From Rotaria sp. Silwood1 (taxonomy: Eukaryota; Rotifera; Eurotatoria; Philodinida; Philodinidae), in NCBI GenBank assembly GCA_905250075.1, contig CAJNOP010000528.1, positions 84,813 through 148,812 on the forward strand: a DNA stretch of 64,000 nucleotides, given 5' to 3'. This document shows positions 1 through 10,145 of this stretch, piece after piece. Numbering within the stretch: the first letter of the stretch is position 1; each line of letters opens with the position of its first letter. Under the pieces are notes generated by a model that saw only the letters and a program-made list of their open reading frames with translations, was not told where the DNA came from and did no database searches. Position numbers and translations under genes: made by a program.

Positions 1-302
1 TGCGTCCTATACACCAATGTAATATGCATATATTAAAAATAATTCTCTTTTTCTCATTTAAGATTCCTGAATTGAATGATTTTGGTCATCATTTACAAGT
101 AATTCTCAAACAAACAAATCAAACATCAAAACAACGTCGTTTAATAAAAACACTTATTCTCATATGTCAAAATCTTTTTCTTATAATCGGTGTTATAATT
201 GCTTTAGTATTAGCATCAGTTTGGCGCTATTATCATCGTATAAATATTTATGATTATGTTTGTAGTCGAGATGTATCTCGATGGTTTTGTCGTAATCATT
301 AA
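1..302 (+). CDS. C-terminal end of a single-pass membrane protein (partial)
   Basis: This is the last exon of a gene that begins before the window. The clearest reading joins a short exon piece at 1-18 to an exon at 63-302 through a 44-bp GT-AG intron. The exon adds 79 residues and a TAA stop. It has a polar stretch with a Lys/Arg-rich segment, then a hydrophobic span (LILICQNLFLIIGVIIALVL) that should cross a membrane, then a short Tyr/Arg/Cys-containing tail. I do not recognise the family. The small intron and AT-rich codon use match the neighbouring genes. The next gene starts only 185 bp downstream on the same strand. The exon 1-18 assignment is less certain than the terminal exon. Confidence 0.5.
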   Translation, partial: RPIHQCNMHILKIILFFSFKIPELNDFGHHLQVILKQTNQTSKQRRLIKTLILICQNLFLIIGVIIALVLASVWRYYHRINIYDYVCSRDVSRWFCRNH

Positions 303-486
303 AATTTATAAAAAACAAAAAAAAAATATGAATCTTTTCAAATATTATTATCATTGACATGTGTGATAAAAAAAATTGCAGTTTAATTATCTCTGTTAGC
401 TATTCAAATCCATCATTTTCTTTTTTTTTTCTACATGTTATTATTTTCATTCATAGTATATAGTCATAAAATTCTTTTTTTAGATA

Positions 487-3400
487 ATGATTTATTATCT
501 AGTCATCATTTCGATTTTAGTGGGATCATATACAGTATTAACAAATAATAATATATTAAATAATTTTGAAGAAAATCTTCTTTATAAACATATTAAAACA
601 AAAACTAATTTGGATTTATTCTATCGAAAATTTATTAATACAAATAGTATAGATAATTTAAAAGTGATACAAAATATTCATCATGATAATGATATTCGAG
701 ATTTGAATATAGAACATAAAGTAAATATTCAATAGTATTTCTTTTTCATAGTATTTAATTATCGTATATATTTCATAGATAATCAAATTTTGTTTATTAT
801 AATTTAATTAATTTACTTTTGTTTTACTTTAAATTGATATCATGTTTGCGAATATTTATTCAATCTATATAATAATTCTAAGCTTAATATGACTTCTATT
901 TAAGTTGTTTGTGACATTTAATAAAAATTAAAAATGAATATTCTTGAGTAAGATTTACAAATAAATTAAAGACAATTAATGAATATATAAATCAATAGAC
1001 TTTTGATCTTGTAGTAGTTATTCTATAATGATTGACAAAAAAGTTCAGAGCAGTTGCCTTTTTTAAGTTTTCTTTCTCAATGGTAATAATTAACAAGAAT
1101 CGGAAAGATCATTTGCTTAGCTAAAAAAATTTCTCTATCACGATCGATAGAATCCAAGAAAACTATTTTGATGAGTGTTTGCGGAACAGCAAGATGCAGC
1201 TCTCTAACTTCCGTTCTGAAGTTTTGCGGGAAATTTTTATTTCATTCATGAAGAGATCAGCGATAAACAAAATGTTTTCTCAACAGCTTCCAATAGAAGT
1301 TAGAAAGCTGATTGTGAGAGGCTTGGTTTTTCGCAAACCATCATCAAAACAGTTCTTTTTTTGAGTCTTCGAGCCTATCAATCCTGAGAAAGAATCCTTT
1401 CAACTATGCAAATGGTATTTTAGATCTATGCTAGTTATTATTATCGAGAAGAAAATTTGAAAATCCAATTGCTCTGAATTTATATTCAACGCTTAATATG
1501 ATTTCAATTTGTAAAACAAGCCTATCAGTAAGCTTTCGATAGACTGACGGCTGTATGACTTGATACAAGTATTTGTATTTAAACAGACAGTTATCTAACA
1601 CTCTTGGTTTTAATCTATATATACTTGTAAAGAAAGCGGCATCGAGAAAGATGAGCACAAAAAGAATAAGTGTGAGGAAAGTGGACCACGTAAAAAAATC
1701 AAAGTAAATAATTAAGAAGTCTATAGAAAAATTAATGAAAGGTTAAAACCGATTCGAATCCAAACGAAAATTTTCTTATTTGTTTCGATCTTCATTAGAT
1801 TCCTTGATCTTTCAATAGATCTCATACTTTTACCTAGGTTGTCTTTCATCATCACCGCTTAAAATAATTTTTAGTTTTTATGCCAAGAAAAAGGATGGTA
1901 TGTTCAGTACCTTGAAAAACTCTCAAAAAAAATTGTTCATCTATTTATAGAAATACTTTTTTCATATGATAATATAACGAGCTTAATTTAAAAGCGAACT
2001 CTGTCAGGCACTGTAGCTTTACATGCTCTTTCAAACAACAAAAAAAACAAGTAATTTGATACAATTAGGCTTTGTCGAGAATTGTAGAACACGGAATCAG
2101 AAAAACGCACAGAGAAAAAAACAATATACTAAATAAAAATTTATATCGTTTGTGAAATGGAGAGAGACTTAAGTTTTCAATGCTTAATGTGCACCAATTC
2201 CACGAAAGCATTGAGAAATAGACAAAATTTCGATGTCGACACCAGAGATGTCCATCGCGGTTGAAAACTGACCGCTGCCGCGCCGCGACGATAAAAGAAA
2301 AAAGCTAACGCGTCGCCACCGCACCGCGGTGATAAAAACAGAAAACCTACCGCACCGCTGCCGCGACGCCACCAAAAATAACCATGCCGCGACCGCGCCG
2401 CTGCCGCAATGATTGTTAGAATAATGTTGTGAATTTTACGATCTGTGACTGTTCAGGACTTGAGCTGTTGTTACCAATCGATAAGATTCGTTGAATCTCA
2501 TAGTTTTGTACTTGCAAACACTGAAATTCTGTTCGAATTCATGCATTTTTGCATTGTTCTCCAAAAAAACCTACCGCTACCGCGCCGCTGCCGCTGTGGC
2601 GGCAGCGGTCGCGCCGCGATGGACATCTCTGGTCGACACTATCATATTGTTTGAAAAGAGAAATATCTTTTAATAACGTCTGTTTAATGCATTGAGAATT
2701 TATTTTTTCTATCGAAGAATTATGATCATCGAATTCTAATGAATCTACTTCTTTTAAAAACTAAATAATAATATCTTCACATCATTTTCAGTGTTTTCAA
2801 TCAATAAATGATCTGTTTAATGTTTTCAATATTCAACAAGATAATATAAATGATAGTTTAACTGTTGCTGATATCCAACGATTATTACCTGGTCTTGTTT
2901 ATGCTAAATTTAATACTGAATGTCGCGAATCAAAAGGACATGCAACATGGAAAAGTATACAATGAGTATGATTATTTACGTTAAAACTCTATGATTATTC
3001 TAGATATTTTGATCGGTTTGATTGCTGTTACTTTTATTAATTGCTCAGCATTGACTGGTGCTTTTATATTGCCATTCCGAAAAAAATCTGCTTTTAAATG
3101 GATTCTTAGTACTTTTATTGGTATAGGTATAATGAATATTTTTGTGTGTAAATGTATATAGACCAAGAATCTGCTGTTTTTCAGCTGTAGGTACACTGAC
3201 AGGATCAGGGATATTCCATTTAATTCCTATGGTTAGTATATTTACATATATATTTTTAATGGGAAAAATATGTTTTCTTTTTATTTTTTTCTTAAGGCAT
3301 TTAACATTCCAAAACTTGATACTTATCATCGCTATCTTAATACAGCTCTTGTCACAATGATTGCTATCTATATATTTTATATGCGTGATCAACTATCAAG

Positions 3401-5205
3401 AATTTTCTTAAATATTGAAACAGTTTGTATATGTTATTATTTAGTAAATTTTATTTGTTTTATTTTACTTTTATATTTAGGTTATATGTACACATAACCA
3501 TGAATGTGATGAAATATCAGTAAATTTCTTTAATTATTTACTTACTTGAAATATTTGTTTTTCTTTCTTTTTTCATTATAGATAGAATCAAGCGATATTA
3601 ATAAATATATTCCTTCTTGTACTCAAAACTCAACCGACAAAAGTTCTAAAGTATGTCCTAAATATTTCAAATTTAGGAGAATATGACAGATTTCGCGTTT
3701 TCGAAAAATTTCAATTTCTACACATCAATCTGCAATGTATGATGATACAAGCTAAAGAATACTATTGCAAAACTCCAGAATACTTTCGATGATATATAGC
3801 TAGAATTCATTTTTACACATTCATTTGAAGGAGTCTAATTTCTAGCTTGGCGTTAAGTTGAATTGGAAAATTCATTTTATAATGACAAGTATATGGGATG
3901 TGCGTACTGATTATGTTGTAGCTAGGGGGTGTGAGTTTGTGGGTGAAGACAAGAGTTGCATCTCTACCGATCGCATCATTCACACCCAGATATTAAGTTT
4001 ATGGGTTGTTTTTCACTGGCCTAATTATGAGTTAGCTAATATTTTATTTAAAATACATGTTAGAAGTCAAAAATAAAGCAAGACAACTATCTTATAGGAT
4101 TAGTCATCAACGCTAATATTGAAGTTACTCAATGAAGCATTGACGAATAGTTAACTGTAATAGGATAAATTTTTTAATGCAACCTAGTCCCATAAATATA
4201 CACAACATGTCTATATCCTTTTCATATTAAAGGGAATTACTGGACTGGATACGGTACAGACTAATTGTTTTAGTTCCGGTTCAGAGAACATCTTGCCCAA
4301 ACCTATATGTAAGTCAATCTAATCTAAAAAATATAAACTTCATTTTTATATTCTTTTTGTATTCAAATTAATTATCTGTGTTTATATCTTGAAGCATTGA
4401 GTTAAATCTTCATGAAATATTTTTCCTAGTCATTTCATTTGAATTTCCTGTCACAAATTAGATTTGATTGACTTTTTTTTCTTCTTAAATAAATCTTCGA
4501 TTTTCTGTTTTCTTAGATCTTGATTGCAAGTAAATATCTCGATAATCTAATAGAAAATTTAAAAGCAATGAAAGCAGCTGGATGGATGATTTTTATTGGA
4601 GATATGTTACATAATTTTATTGATGGTTTAACATTAGGTGCAGCGTTTATGGTATCAATTGGTGAAGGTCTTCGAATGACTTTACCAATAGCATGTGAAG
4701 AATTTCCACATGAACTTGGTGATCTAGCTGTTTTACTTAGTAGTGGTTTAACTATTGGACAAGCAATCATAGTTAATTTTCTATCAGCTTGTAGCTGTTA
4801 TCTTGGATTTTTCGTTGGCGCAAAATTAGGTTTGTTAAAATTTAAGTTATTCACTCAGCAATTTAATTCCTTTTTGTTTTTTAAGGAGAATTAGAAGAAT
4901 TTCATCCATGGATATATGCTTTAGCTGGTGGAATGTTTGTGTATATTGGTCTTGCAGATATGGTAGATGAATATTTTTTTTTTTTTGAATCAAGATATTA
5001 TGTTTTTCATTTCGTATAGATACCAGAACTTGTTGCAATGGGTGATGAAATAGAAAAAGATTATATTGACACAAAAAAATCCATAACAACAATTTTAAAA
5101 CTTAAAATATTATTATGTCAAAATAGTGGTGTTATTCTTGGTGTTATTATCATGTTTCTACTCGGGAAATACGGTACACATTTAGAAAGTCTGATTGAAT
5201 TCTAG
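487..5205 (+). CDS. SLC39A8/14-like: ZIP-family metal transporter, ZIP8/ZIP14 type
   Basis: Predicted plasma-membrane or vesicular importer of divalent metals (Zn, Fe, Mn). Exons read as 487-720, 2792-2954, 3004-3126, 3185-3231, 3297-3422, 3481-3519, 3582-3650, 4517-4829, 4886-4962 and 5020-5205. Together they give 1,377 nt, or 458 residues, close to human ZIP8. Order: signal peptide, a short Asn-rich ectodomain, TM1-2 (ILIGLIAVTF, SAFKWILSTFIGIG), the HLIP motif in TM3, the HNFIDG metal site in TM4, the EEFPHELGD site in TM5, and LAGGMFVYIGLADM. The first residue of the TM5 site is Glu rather than His, which is the known ZIP8/ZIP14 signature within the LIV-1 branch. Intron 1 is about 2.07 kb and contains a hAT MITE. 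The ATG lies 3 nt after a polypyrimidine-AG, so trans-splicing at the start is possible. An alternative small exon near 4231-4308 does not keep the frame and was left out. Confidence 0.88.
2243..2631. mobile_element. hAT-type MITE, CCG-rich family, copy 1
   Basis: A non-autonomous DNA element in intron 1 of the ZIP gene. Its ends are an inverted repeat starting CAGAGATGTCCATCGCGG, flanked by a perfect 8-bp target-site duplication GTCGACAC (2235-2242 and 2632-2639). The 8-bp duplication and the CAGAG terminus fit the hAT superfamily. Subterminal regions are dense in CCG/CGC triplets, in sharp contrast to the AT-rich host. The central ~190 bp is AT-rich and shared with the copy at 57617-58095. 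No transposase reading frame is present. Confidence 0.9.
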
Positions 5206-5918
5206 AATGAAAAGAATTTTTTTTTTTCGTTTTATCTTTCACTTGATTTATAATTACAGGAAAAAGAAATAATCTTTGAACTTTTTGTTTTCGTTTTTTT
5301 TTATCTGTTTTCGATAGTCATTTATTATGAACTTTATTTCATATAATTTTTCAATAAAGAGAAATGAAGTATGTTTAACAATTATAAATATTTAAGTAAA
5401 GTAATACAATTGATTTTATTTATTTAAATAGAAAGAAAAGCGCATTTGTCTAATGTCTGAGAAATTGAAAATGGAGAACTATGAACGGCTTTTTTTCTGA
5501 TACCATATGAAACAAAACCATTTTGAAACTCATGATTTCTACAAAACATGCATAAAAGCGGTATTTTGTTTCGATTTATTGGTGGTTTTAACACGTGCTT
5601 TAGATCTATAGTTCAAGACACGATTCAGTTCATTATTCTCTCACGTCTCTATTTTGAGCAACATACAGTTGTATTCTATATGAAAAATTATATTATTTCT
5701 TTTCTTTCTTAAACATCAACAACAACAAAAGAGATTATCTCAAATTCTATAAAAAAAAGAAGTGATCCAACTTGATGCCTCTCTATTTCTAAAATTCGAT
5801 CAATATCGGTAATTATACACTATGTTAGTACCAAACGTCAAAATTGTTACAGCACCAGTGCCAACTCGTCTTCGTCATATACCTGTGCCAATGATCTAAG
5901 TTGTAAGATTACAACAGA
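5206..5918. other. Intergenic, no gene seen
   Basis: AT-rich sequence downstream of the ZIP gene with homopolymer T tracts. It probably contains the ZIP 3' UTR and poly(A) signal (AATAAA-like at about 5355). I see no exon or RNA gene. Confidence 0.5.
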
Positions 5919-6373
5919 CATATATAACAGTCACCATAGTCAATGGATATTTCACTATACTGTACTGAGCTTGTGCACCGCATGTTTTTCTGTTGAATCT
6001 TTTCTACAATCAACGCTTGAATGTTTCTATAAAAATCAAGGCTATTTAACCTTTCTTGTCGAATATGACAACGCATCATTTTTTTAATAATTTCACTGCA
6101 CTTGATTCATCCCCTAATGCTACACATTTTGCAATAACGAGCACTATTGGCTCTATGCTCACAAAACTCTTCATTGAAAACTGAAACGTGTCTTTCTATT
6201 ATTCATCGTATTTCGCTCAATGCCAGGCATCATCGTGCTCCTATCAAATTTTACAAGATGATACAACACTCGAAGCTATGACGGCAGTTGTTGCTCTAAT
6301 TGGAAGACTTTCGGTCTCGCTGCGCATCTTAACTTCATTGCTTATCACTGCATTTTTCAATCTCTTTCAGTGA
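5919..6373 (+). pseudogene. Relic of rotifer multi-copy transmembrane family, copy 1
   Basis: Piecing frames together gives recognisable blocks of a family that is highly expanded in bdelloid genomes and has no known function. The first block contains SVESFLQSTLECFY (about 5990-6035), then a block ending DNASFF. The best-preserved part (6188-6373) reads YFAQCQASSCSY followed by a hydrophobic segment (VVALIGRLSVSLRILTSLL) that would be the last membrane span. Two consecutive stop codons follow DNASFF at about 6090, and another stop precedes the 6188 block, so the copy cannot be translated whole. The assignment rests on remembered family motifs (ECFYNQ, QCxPxxCSYT), so the family is likely but its name and role are unknown. 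Confidence 0.55.
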
Positions 6374-7379
6374 CGAGTACAGCAGCAGCATGTAACGCAG
6401 GAATCTGATAAGAATATGTTTGCATTTTTTGTGTTTCTTCAGTAGAAACAGTTTGGTAGAGAACTCTCATTCATTAACTTCTATTGTAGACCGTCAATTT
6501 TTTAAGAGAAATCTTGAAATGAACAAGAACTGTCAGAACTACAAGCATGGTTTTAGAATGAGAAGAAAGTGCCAATAGACTTTTCTCGAATGCATTACTT
6601 AATCTTTTGTCTCTTTCAGAAAATTCAGTGTTTTGAAAAAAAGTGGAAATGGAGTTTTTTTGTCGTTGAAAGATGCAACAAAGTTTTCTCTCTCTGAATA
6701 TATATGATATTTGTAAAAAAAAAACTTTTAGCCCTACTACTCAGTTTTCCGGAGGGAGGAGAAGAAGGAAGGACAACTAAACATTGAAAAAAGGTATCGT
6801 TCATATGACGCATCCGTTTATTCTTAGAAAGACTTTAGAACCAGAAAACTGTGCTGTTCGTTCAGTGATTCCCCCCATTGAGTACGAACGATATCGCATA
6901 TATCGCATTTGATTTAATAGAAAAACATTTTAGCTTCTTTTCAATTATGATTTGACTATCCTCGGTAGCAAGACTCACGCTCAGTTGCAGGAATGGAATG
7001 CATGTGAAGATTTGAATCATACACGCAATATGCAGCATCAATGATTTTCAACACGGATCTACTTATTTCTACTCTGTACATCGGTATCCATTTTTGTTAT
7101 CTATACAGTCATGAGCTACTCAATAACTACATTTTGCAGGCAAGAATCTGTCTGTTGATCAATTTCAACAGATGTAAAAAACATGTGGCTTCGGTGCCTT
7201 TCATTGTTCATGTTCTCATTTATCTGTAATCTATTTATTGTTTGTCAATATCAAATGCACTTTTCATCAAGTATGCTCAAGTCAATTTATCTCTGATCCA
7301 TACCTTCGAAAGTTCTTTCGTTTGTACCATCAGTTGGATGCACCATTTTTACTCATTTTCAGACACTATGTATCCTATG

Positions 7380-8159
7380 CAATCTTGTTCAGGATGCTAT
7401 GAATGATGTTTGTGAGCAATATGTCGCTTCATATTTCGTTTCTGCTACCATGATCGATTTTAACTTGTTTAGTAAGGCAGTTAATTTATCACTTGTCAAT
7501 TTTGTCTCGGCTTTACCTAACTCGCCTTCGTAATCGTTTCAACTCGTGTGAGGCATGACACAAGTGAACGGTTTGGTTTCAGTCTATTCGACCAACTGGT
7601 ATCATGTACCTGATAATTTACAGAAATTAGCAACCATGTACTGATATCCACCATACTATGACGACAATAGTTGCAACTGTGCCACCTCATCAACAGGCAC
7701 TCAGCCTTCAATGACTACAATCAAGGTTATCTTGTCGGGTAAGAGAATCCTTGGTTCACTATACGAGTTGCCACTATAGGTATTGATGAAAAATTCAGTT
7801 GTCTCCATGAAATGTATCTCTGCCATTAGTTTCGTCATGAAAAAAAAGGACTATATAAGTGGTTTCTTTCTTAGATACACTCCTTCGAAGTACAATCCAA
7901 TGCCTTCATGATAATCCGCGTGTTGATCTTCTCTTTCTCTACTTGAATACAGCATTGCCATTCCCTACCGCCATAGACAAAAATAAAACTCGTTTTTCTC
8001 TTAATAATACCGTCGATTCAATGGTTCAGCAAATATTTATTGAAACGTGTTCATCTAACCTTTCATATGAACGATTCTGCCAGGAGTGTGTCCCTATGGC
8101 TTGTTCTGTCGCGCTCATAGAACGAAATAGCTTTATCATTATTTTTACGATCCTCTGAC
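7380..8159 (+). pseudogene. Relic of the same rotifer transmembrane family, copy 2
   Basis: A second, longer relic. Visible blocks in order: a Ser/Thr/Asn-rich ectodomain piece (MIDFNLFSKAVNLSLVNFVS), GMTQVNGLVSVYSTNWYHVP, then PPYYDDNSCNCATSSTGTQP (7647-7711). After several stops comes an open stretch at 7859-8158 containing RSTIQCLHDNP, NNTVDSMVQQIFIE and FCQECVPMACSVALIERN. That last part lines up with the ECFY...QCxPxxCSY half of copy 1. At least five in-frame stops or frameshifts separate the blocks. Copies 1 and 2 lie in the same orientation about 1 kb apart, which suggests an old tandem array. Confidence 0.55.
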
Positions 8160-8896
8160 GAATCTATGGTGGACTGACCACTTTTCTTAGGCTCATGGCT
8201 CTTTTCGGTCTTCTCATGGGTTAACAAGCTGATTGTGATATGCGAGCGACAACAGCGATGAATCTGAAGCGAGCGAGTTTTTTGCCATCCACATTCAAAT
8301 GAGAAGTACATTGTTAAGAATATTGGTTGATAAAACATCTCGCACATTGGTTTTGCATCAATAATGCTCAAAATCAAAATTTGCATCATTTCCTTAGCTT
8401 CTTCTGCTTATATGTCACTATTAGTTCAATAATTGTTGTATTTCTACGAGTATAATGCTGTATAAACACTATTCTTGTATTTCTGTAAGCATTTTAAACA
8501 TTGTATTTTGTACAATGTGACCTATGCAAGTGTTGCTATAATGAGTGCCTTTGTTACTAAAACGAATGTCTAGTATTACTAGATAAAGAAATCTCATATA
8601 GTCAAACGTATGAATAATTGAGAATATTTTCTAAAGTGAAGATCATTGTTGCATAGTATTTGCGCTAATTTTGTCAAAACAGTCATTGAATCAAATCATA
8701 GTTGAGTCTGTTCTGACAAATAATTACCAGGGTGTGAAAGTACATGGCGATTAAGTTGTAGTTGAACATTCGTATTCTCTTTTCCTAAATCACCAATGGT
8801 ACCTTAACTAATACCTACACCAACCCATACCCTTCATATACATACATAATACAAAAGAATAGGTATTATATGAATGGCTACTTTATCAATTGTCTA
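8160..8896. other. Intergenic, no gene seen
   Basis: AT-rich, no exon-like stretch. It separates the transmembrane-family relics from the minus-strand paralogue pair and probably includes the 3' UTR of the latter. Confidence 0.45.
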
Positions 8897-9520
8897 TTAT
8901 TCCTTCTGCTTTAAAGAAATTTTCGCTTTTTCCGCATTTGATACACCTACAAGATTATTGCTTTTCTTTTGCTTTGTTTTTTTAGCAGTTGATAGTTCTT
9001 TCTTTGCGATTTCATCTACTGTCTTTTGCCATTCTCTTACGAGTATTTTATATTCATCATCATTCTCAATATTTATGCGTAGTTGATTGTCATTGATTTT
9101 ATCTTTCAGAGTTCCCCAACACAGATGACTTGGTCGACAACATCGTCGATAATCACTGATAGCTGATTGTTTTGCATCTTCTTTTGAGGCATCTAACATT
9201 TTGCAGCGTAATGGATTGTGTCGAATAACCTTTGTGTTGAGATTGTTGATATCTTCATTCTCACTATCTGAATCTGATTGTTCAGCATATGGAAATGTGA
9301 ATAAACGTTTCTTTTGACCAAACATAAATGTGATTACTTTTTTGTATTTTCCTTTGTTACTGAGATCTGCACGATATGTCCAACATTGTGTGAGAATGAC
9401 AGGAGTACAACAATCAAATATTTTTTTGACACTTTCCAAGTCGTTCGGTAAGTATGGCATTCTATCGAGGTTAGCATCATAGGCGTCCGAAAACATCTTC
9501 TTGAAATAATCATTAACATC
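8897..9520 (-). CDS. Unrecognised Cys/His-motif protein, paralogue B
   Basis: Open frame of about 200 residues homologous to paralogue A just upstream on the same strand. Shared blocks: (D/E)xNLDRMPYLP, a CTPVxLTxCWTY block, a basic FGQKKRLFTFPY block, RHNPLRC, and (about 22 residues later) CCRPSHLCWG. A Lys/Glu-rich C-terminal tail (about the last 50 residues) follows that A lacks. Homology begins at about 9517 (VNDYFKKMFSDAYD), before the first in-frame Met at 9496, and a possible acceptor AG lies just upstream. The true start is therefore unclear: B may be the 3' half of a larger gene, or a copy that lost its first exon. No known domain is recognised. The paired Cys and His residues could bind metal, but that is inference. 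Confidence 0.5.
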   Translation of the reverse strand, partial: DVNDYFKKMFSDAYDANLDRMPYLPNDLESVKKIFDCCTPVILTQCWTYRADLSNKGKYKKVITFMFGQKKRLFTFPYAEQSDSDSENEDINNLNTKVIRHNPLRCKMLDASKEDAKQSAISDYRRCCRPSHLCWGTLKDKINDNQLRINIENDDEYKILVREWQKTVDEIAKKELSTAKKTKQKKSNNLVGVSNAEKAKISLKQKE

Positions 9521-9533
9521 TTGATTTAGAGTT

Positions 9534-10145
9534 TCATTGACATTTATGAATATTCATATCATGCCCATTATCTGTATAGGATCCCCACCACAAATGGCTT
9601 GGGCGACAACACCAAAGATGCAAAGTCTTTTTATGCTTGTTCTTTTCATTCGAATGGACATTTTTAGATAATTATCGGATCACCTCACACCTCAATGGAT
9701 TGTGACGTACTAGCTTAATGTCCGCGCATTGCTCCTCGTGAGGAAAACAGAATAGCTTCTCTTTATCCATTCCAAAAACGTATGTCTCCATGATCGTTTC
9801 ATACATTGGTTTGTCTGATAAATATGTCCAGCAACCTGTCAATCTAACAGGTGTACAAATTTTGAATATTTCCTCAGCAGCCTTACGATTCTTGGGTAGA
9901 CATCTCATTTTATCCAAATCTTCATCAAAGGCATAGTCGAACTTTTCCTTGAGATACGAAATAACTGCATCGTCAACCTGATTAGTATCAGTAGTTGATG
10001 ATGGCAAGTTAGAGACTGTTGAGATGGCATTAGTCGTGGTGGCAGATTCTTGCTCTTGTTTAGATGAAATAATGGTTGACGACGCATTGTCTTTCAATGA
10101 TTCTGTCGGATGATCGAGACATGACTCTGTTGTTGTTGTCATCAT
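9534..10145 (-). CDS. Unrecognised Cys/His-motif protein, paralogue A
   Basis: Two exons, 10145-9684 and 9635-9534, joined by a 48-bp GT-AG intron that removes an in-frame TAA; the model gives 187 residues. The N-terminal ~75 residues are Ser/Thr/Gln-rich and probably disordered. The conserved part reads DEDLDKMRCLP, CTPVRLTGCWTY, KLFCFPHEEQC, RHNPLRC, then across the intron CCRPSHLWWG and a short tail. The ATG chosen is the first of two Met codons, 7 nt after a TTTTAG acceptor-like site, which fits spliced-leader trans-splicing. Paralogue B follows 14 nt downstream, so the pair is a tandem duplication. I do not recognise the family. Confidence 0.6.

Noticed and set aside
1179..1364. 61-codon frame in ZIP intron 1
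   Set aside because: No family motif and no splice-compatible neighbours; length is expected by chance.
2445..2673. Open frames overlapping the CCG-rich MITE
   Set aside because: The frames arise from GC-rich subterminal triplets of the element and are duplicated at 57.7 kb with the element itself.
4231..4308. Possible extra exon in the ZIP gene (GITGLDTVQT...)
   Set aside because: It would shift the frame into the TM4 exon, whereas direct joining of 3650 to 4517 keeps the frame and gives a normal ZIP loop.
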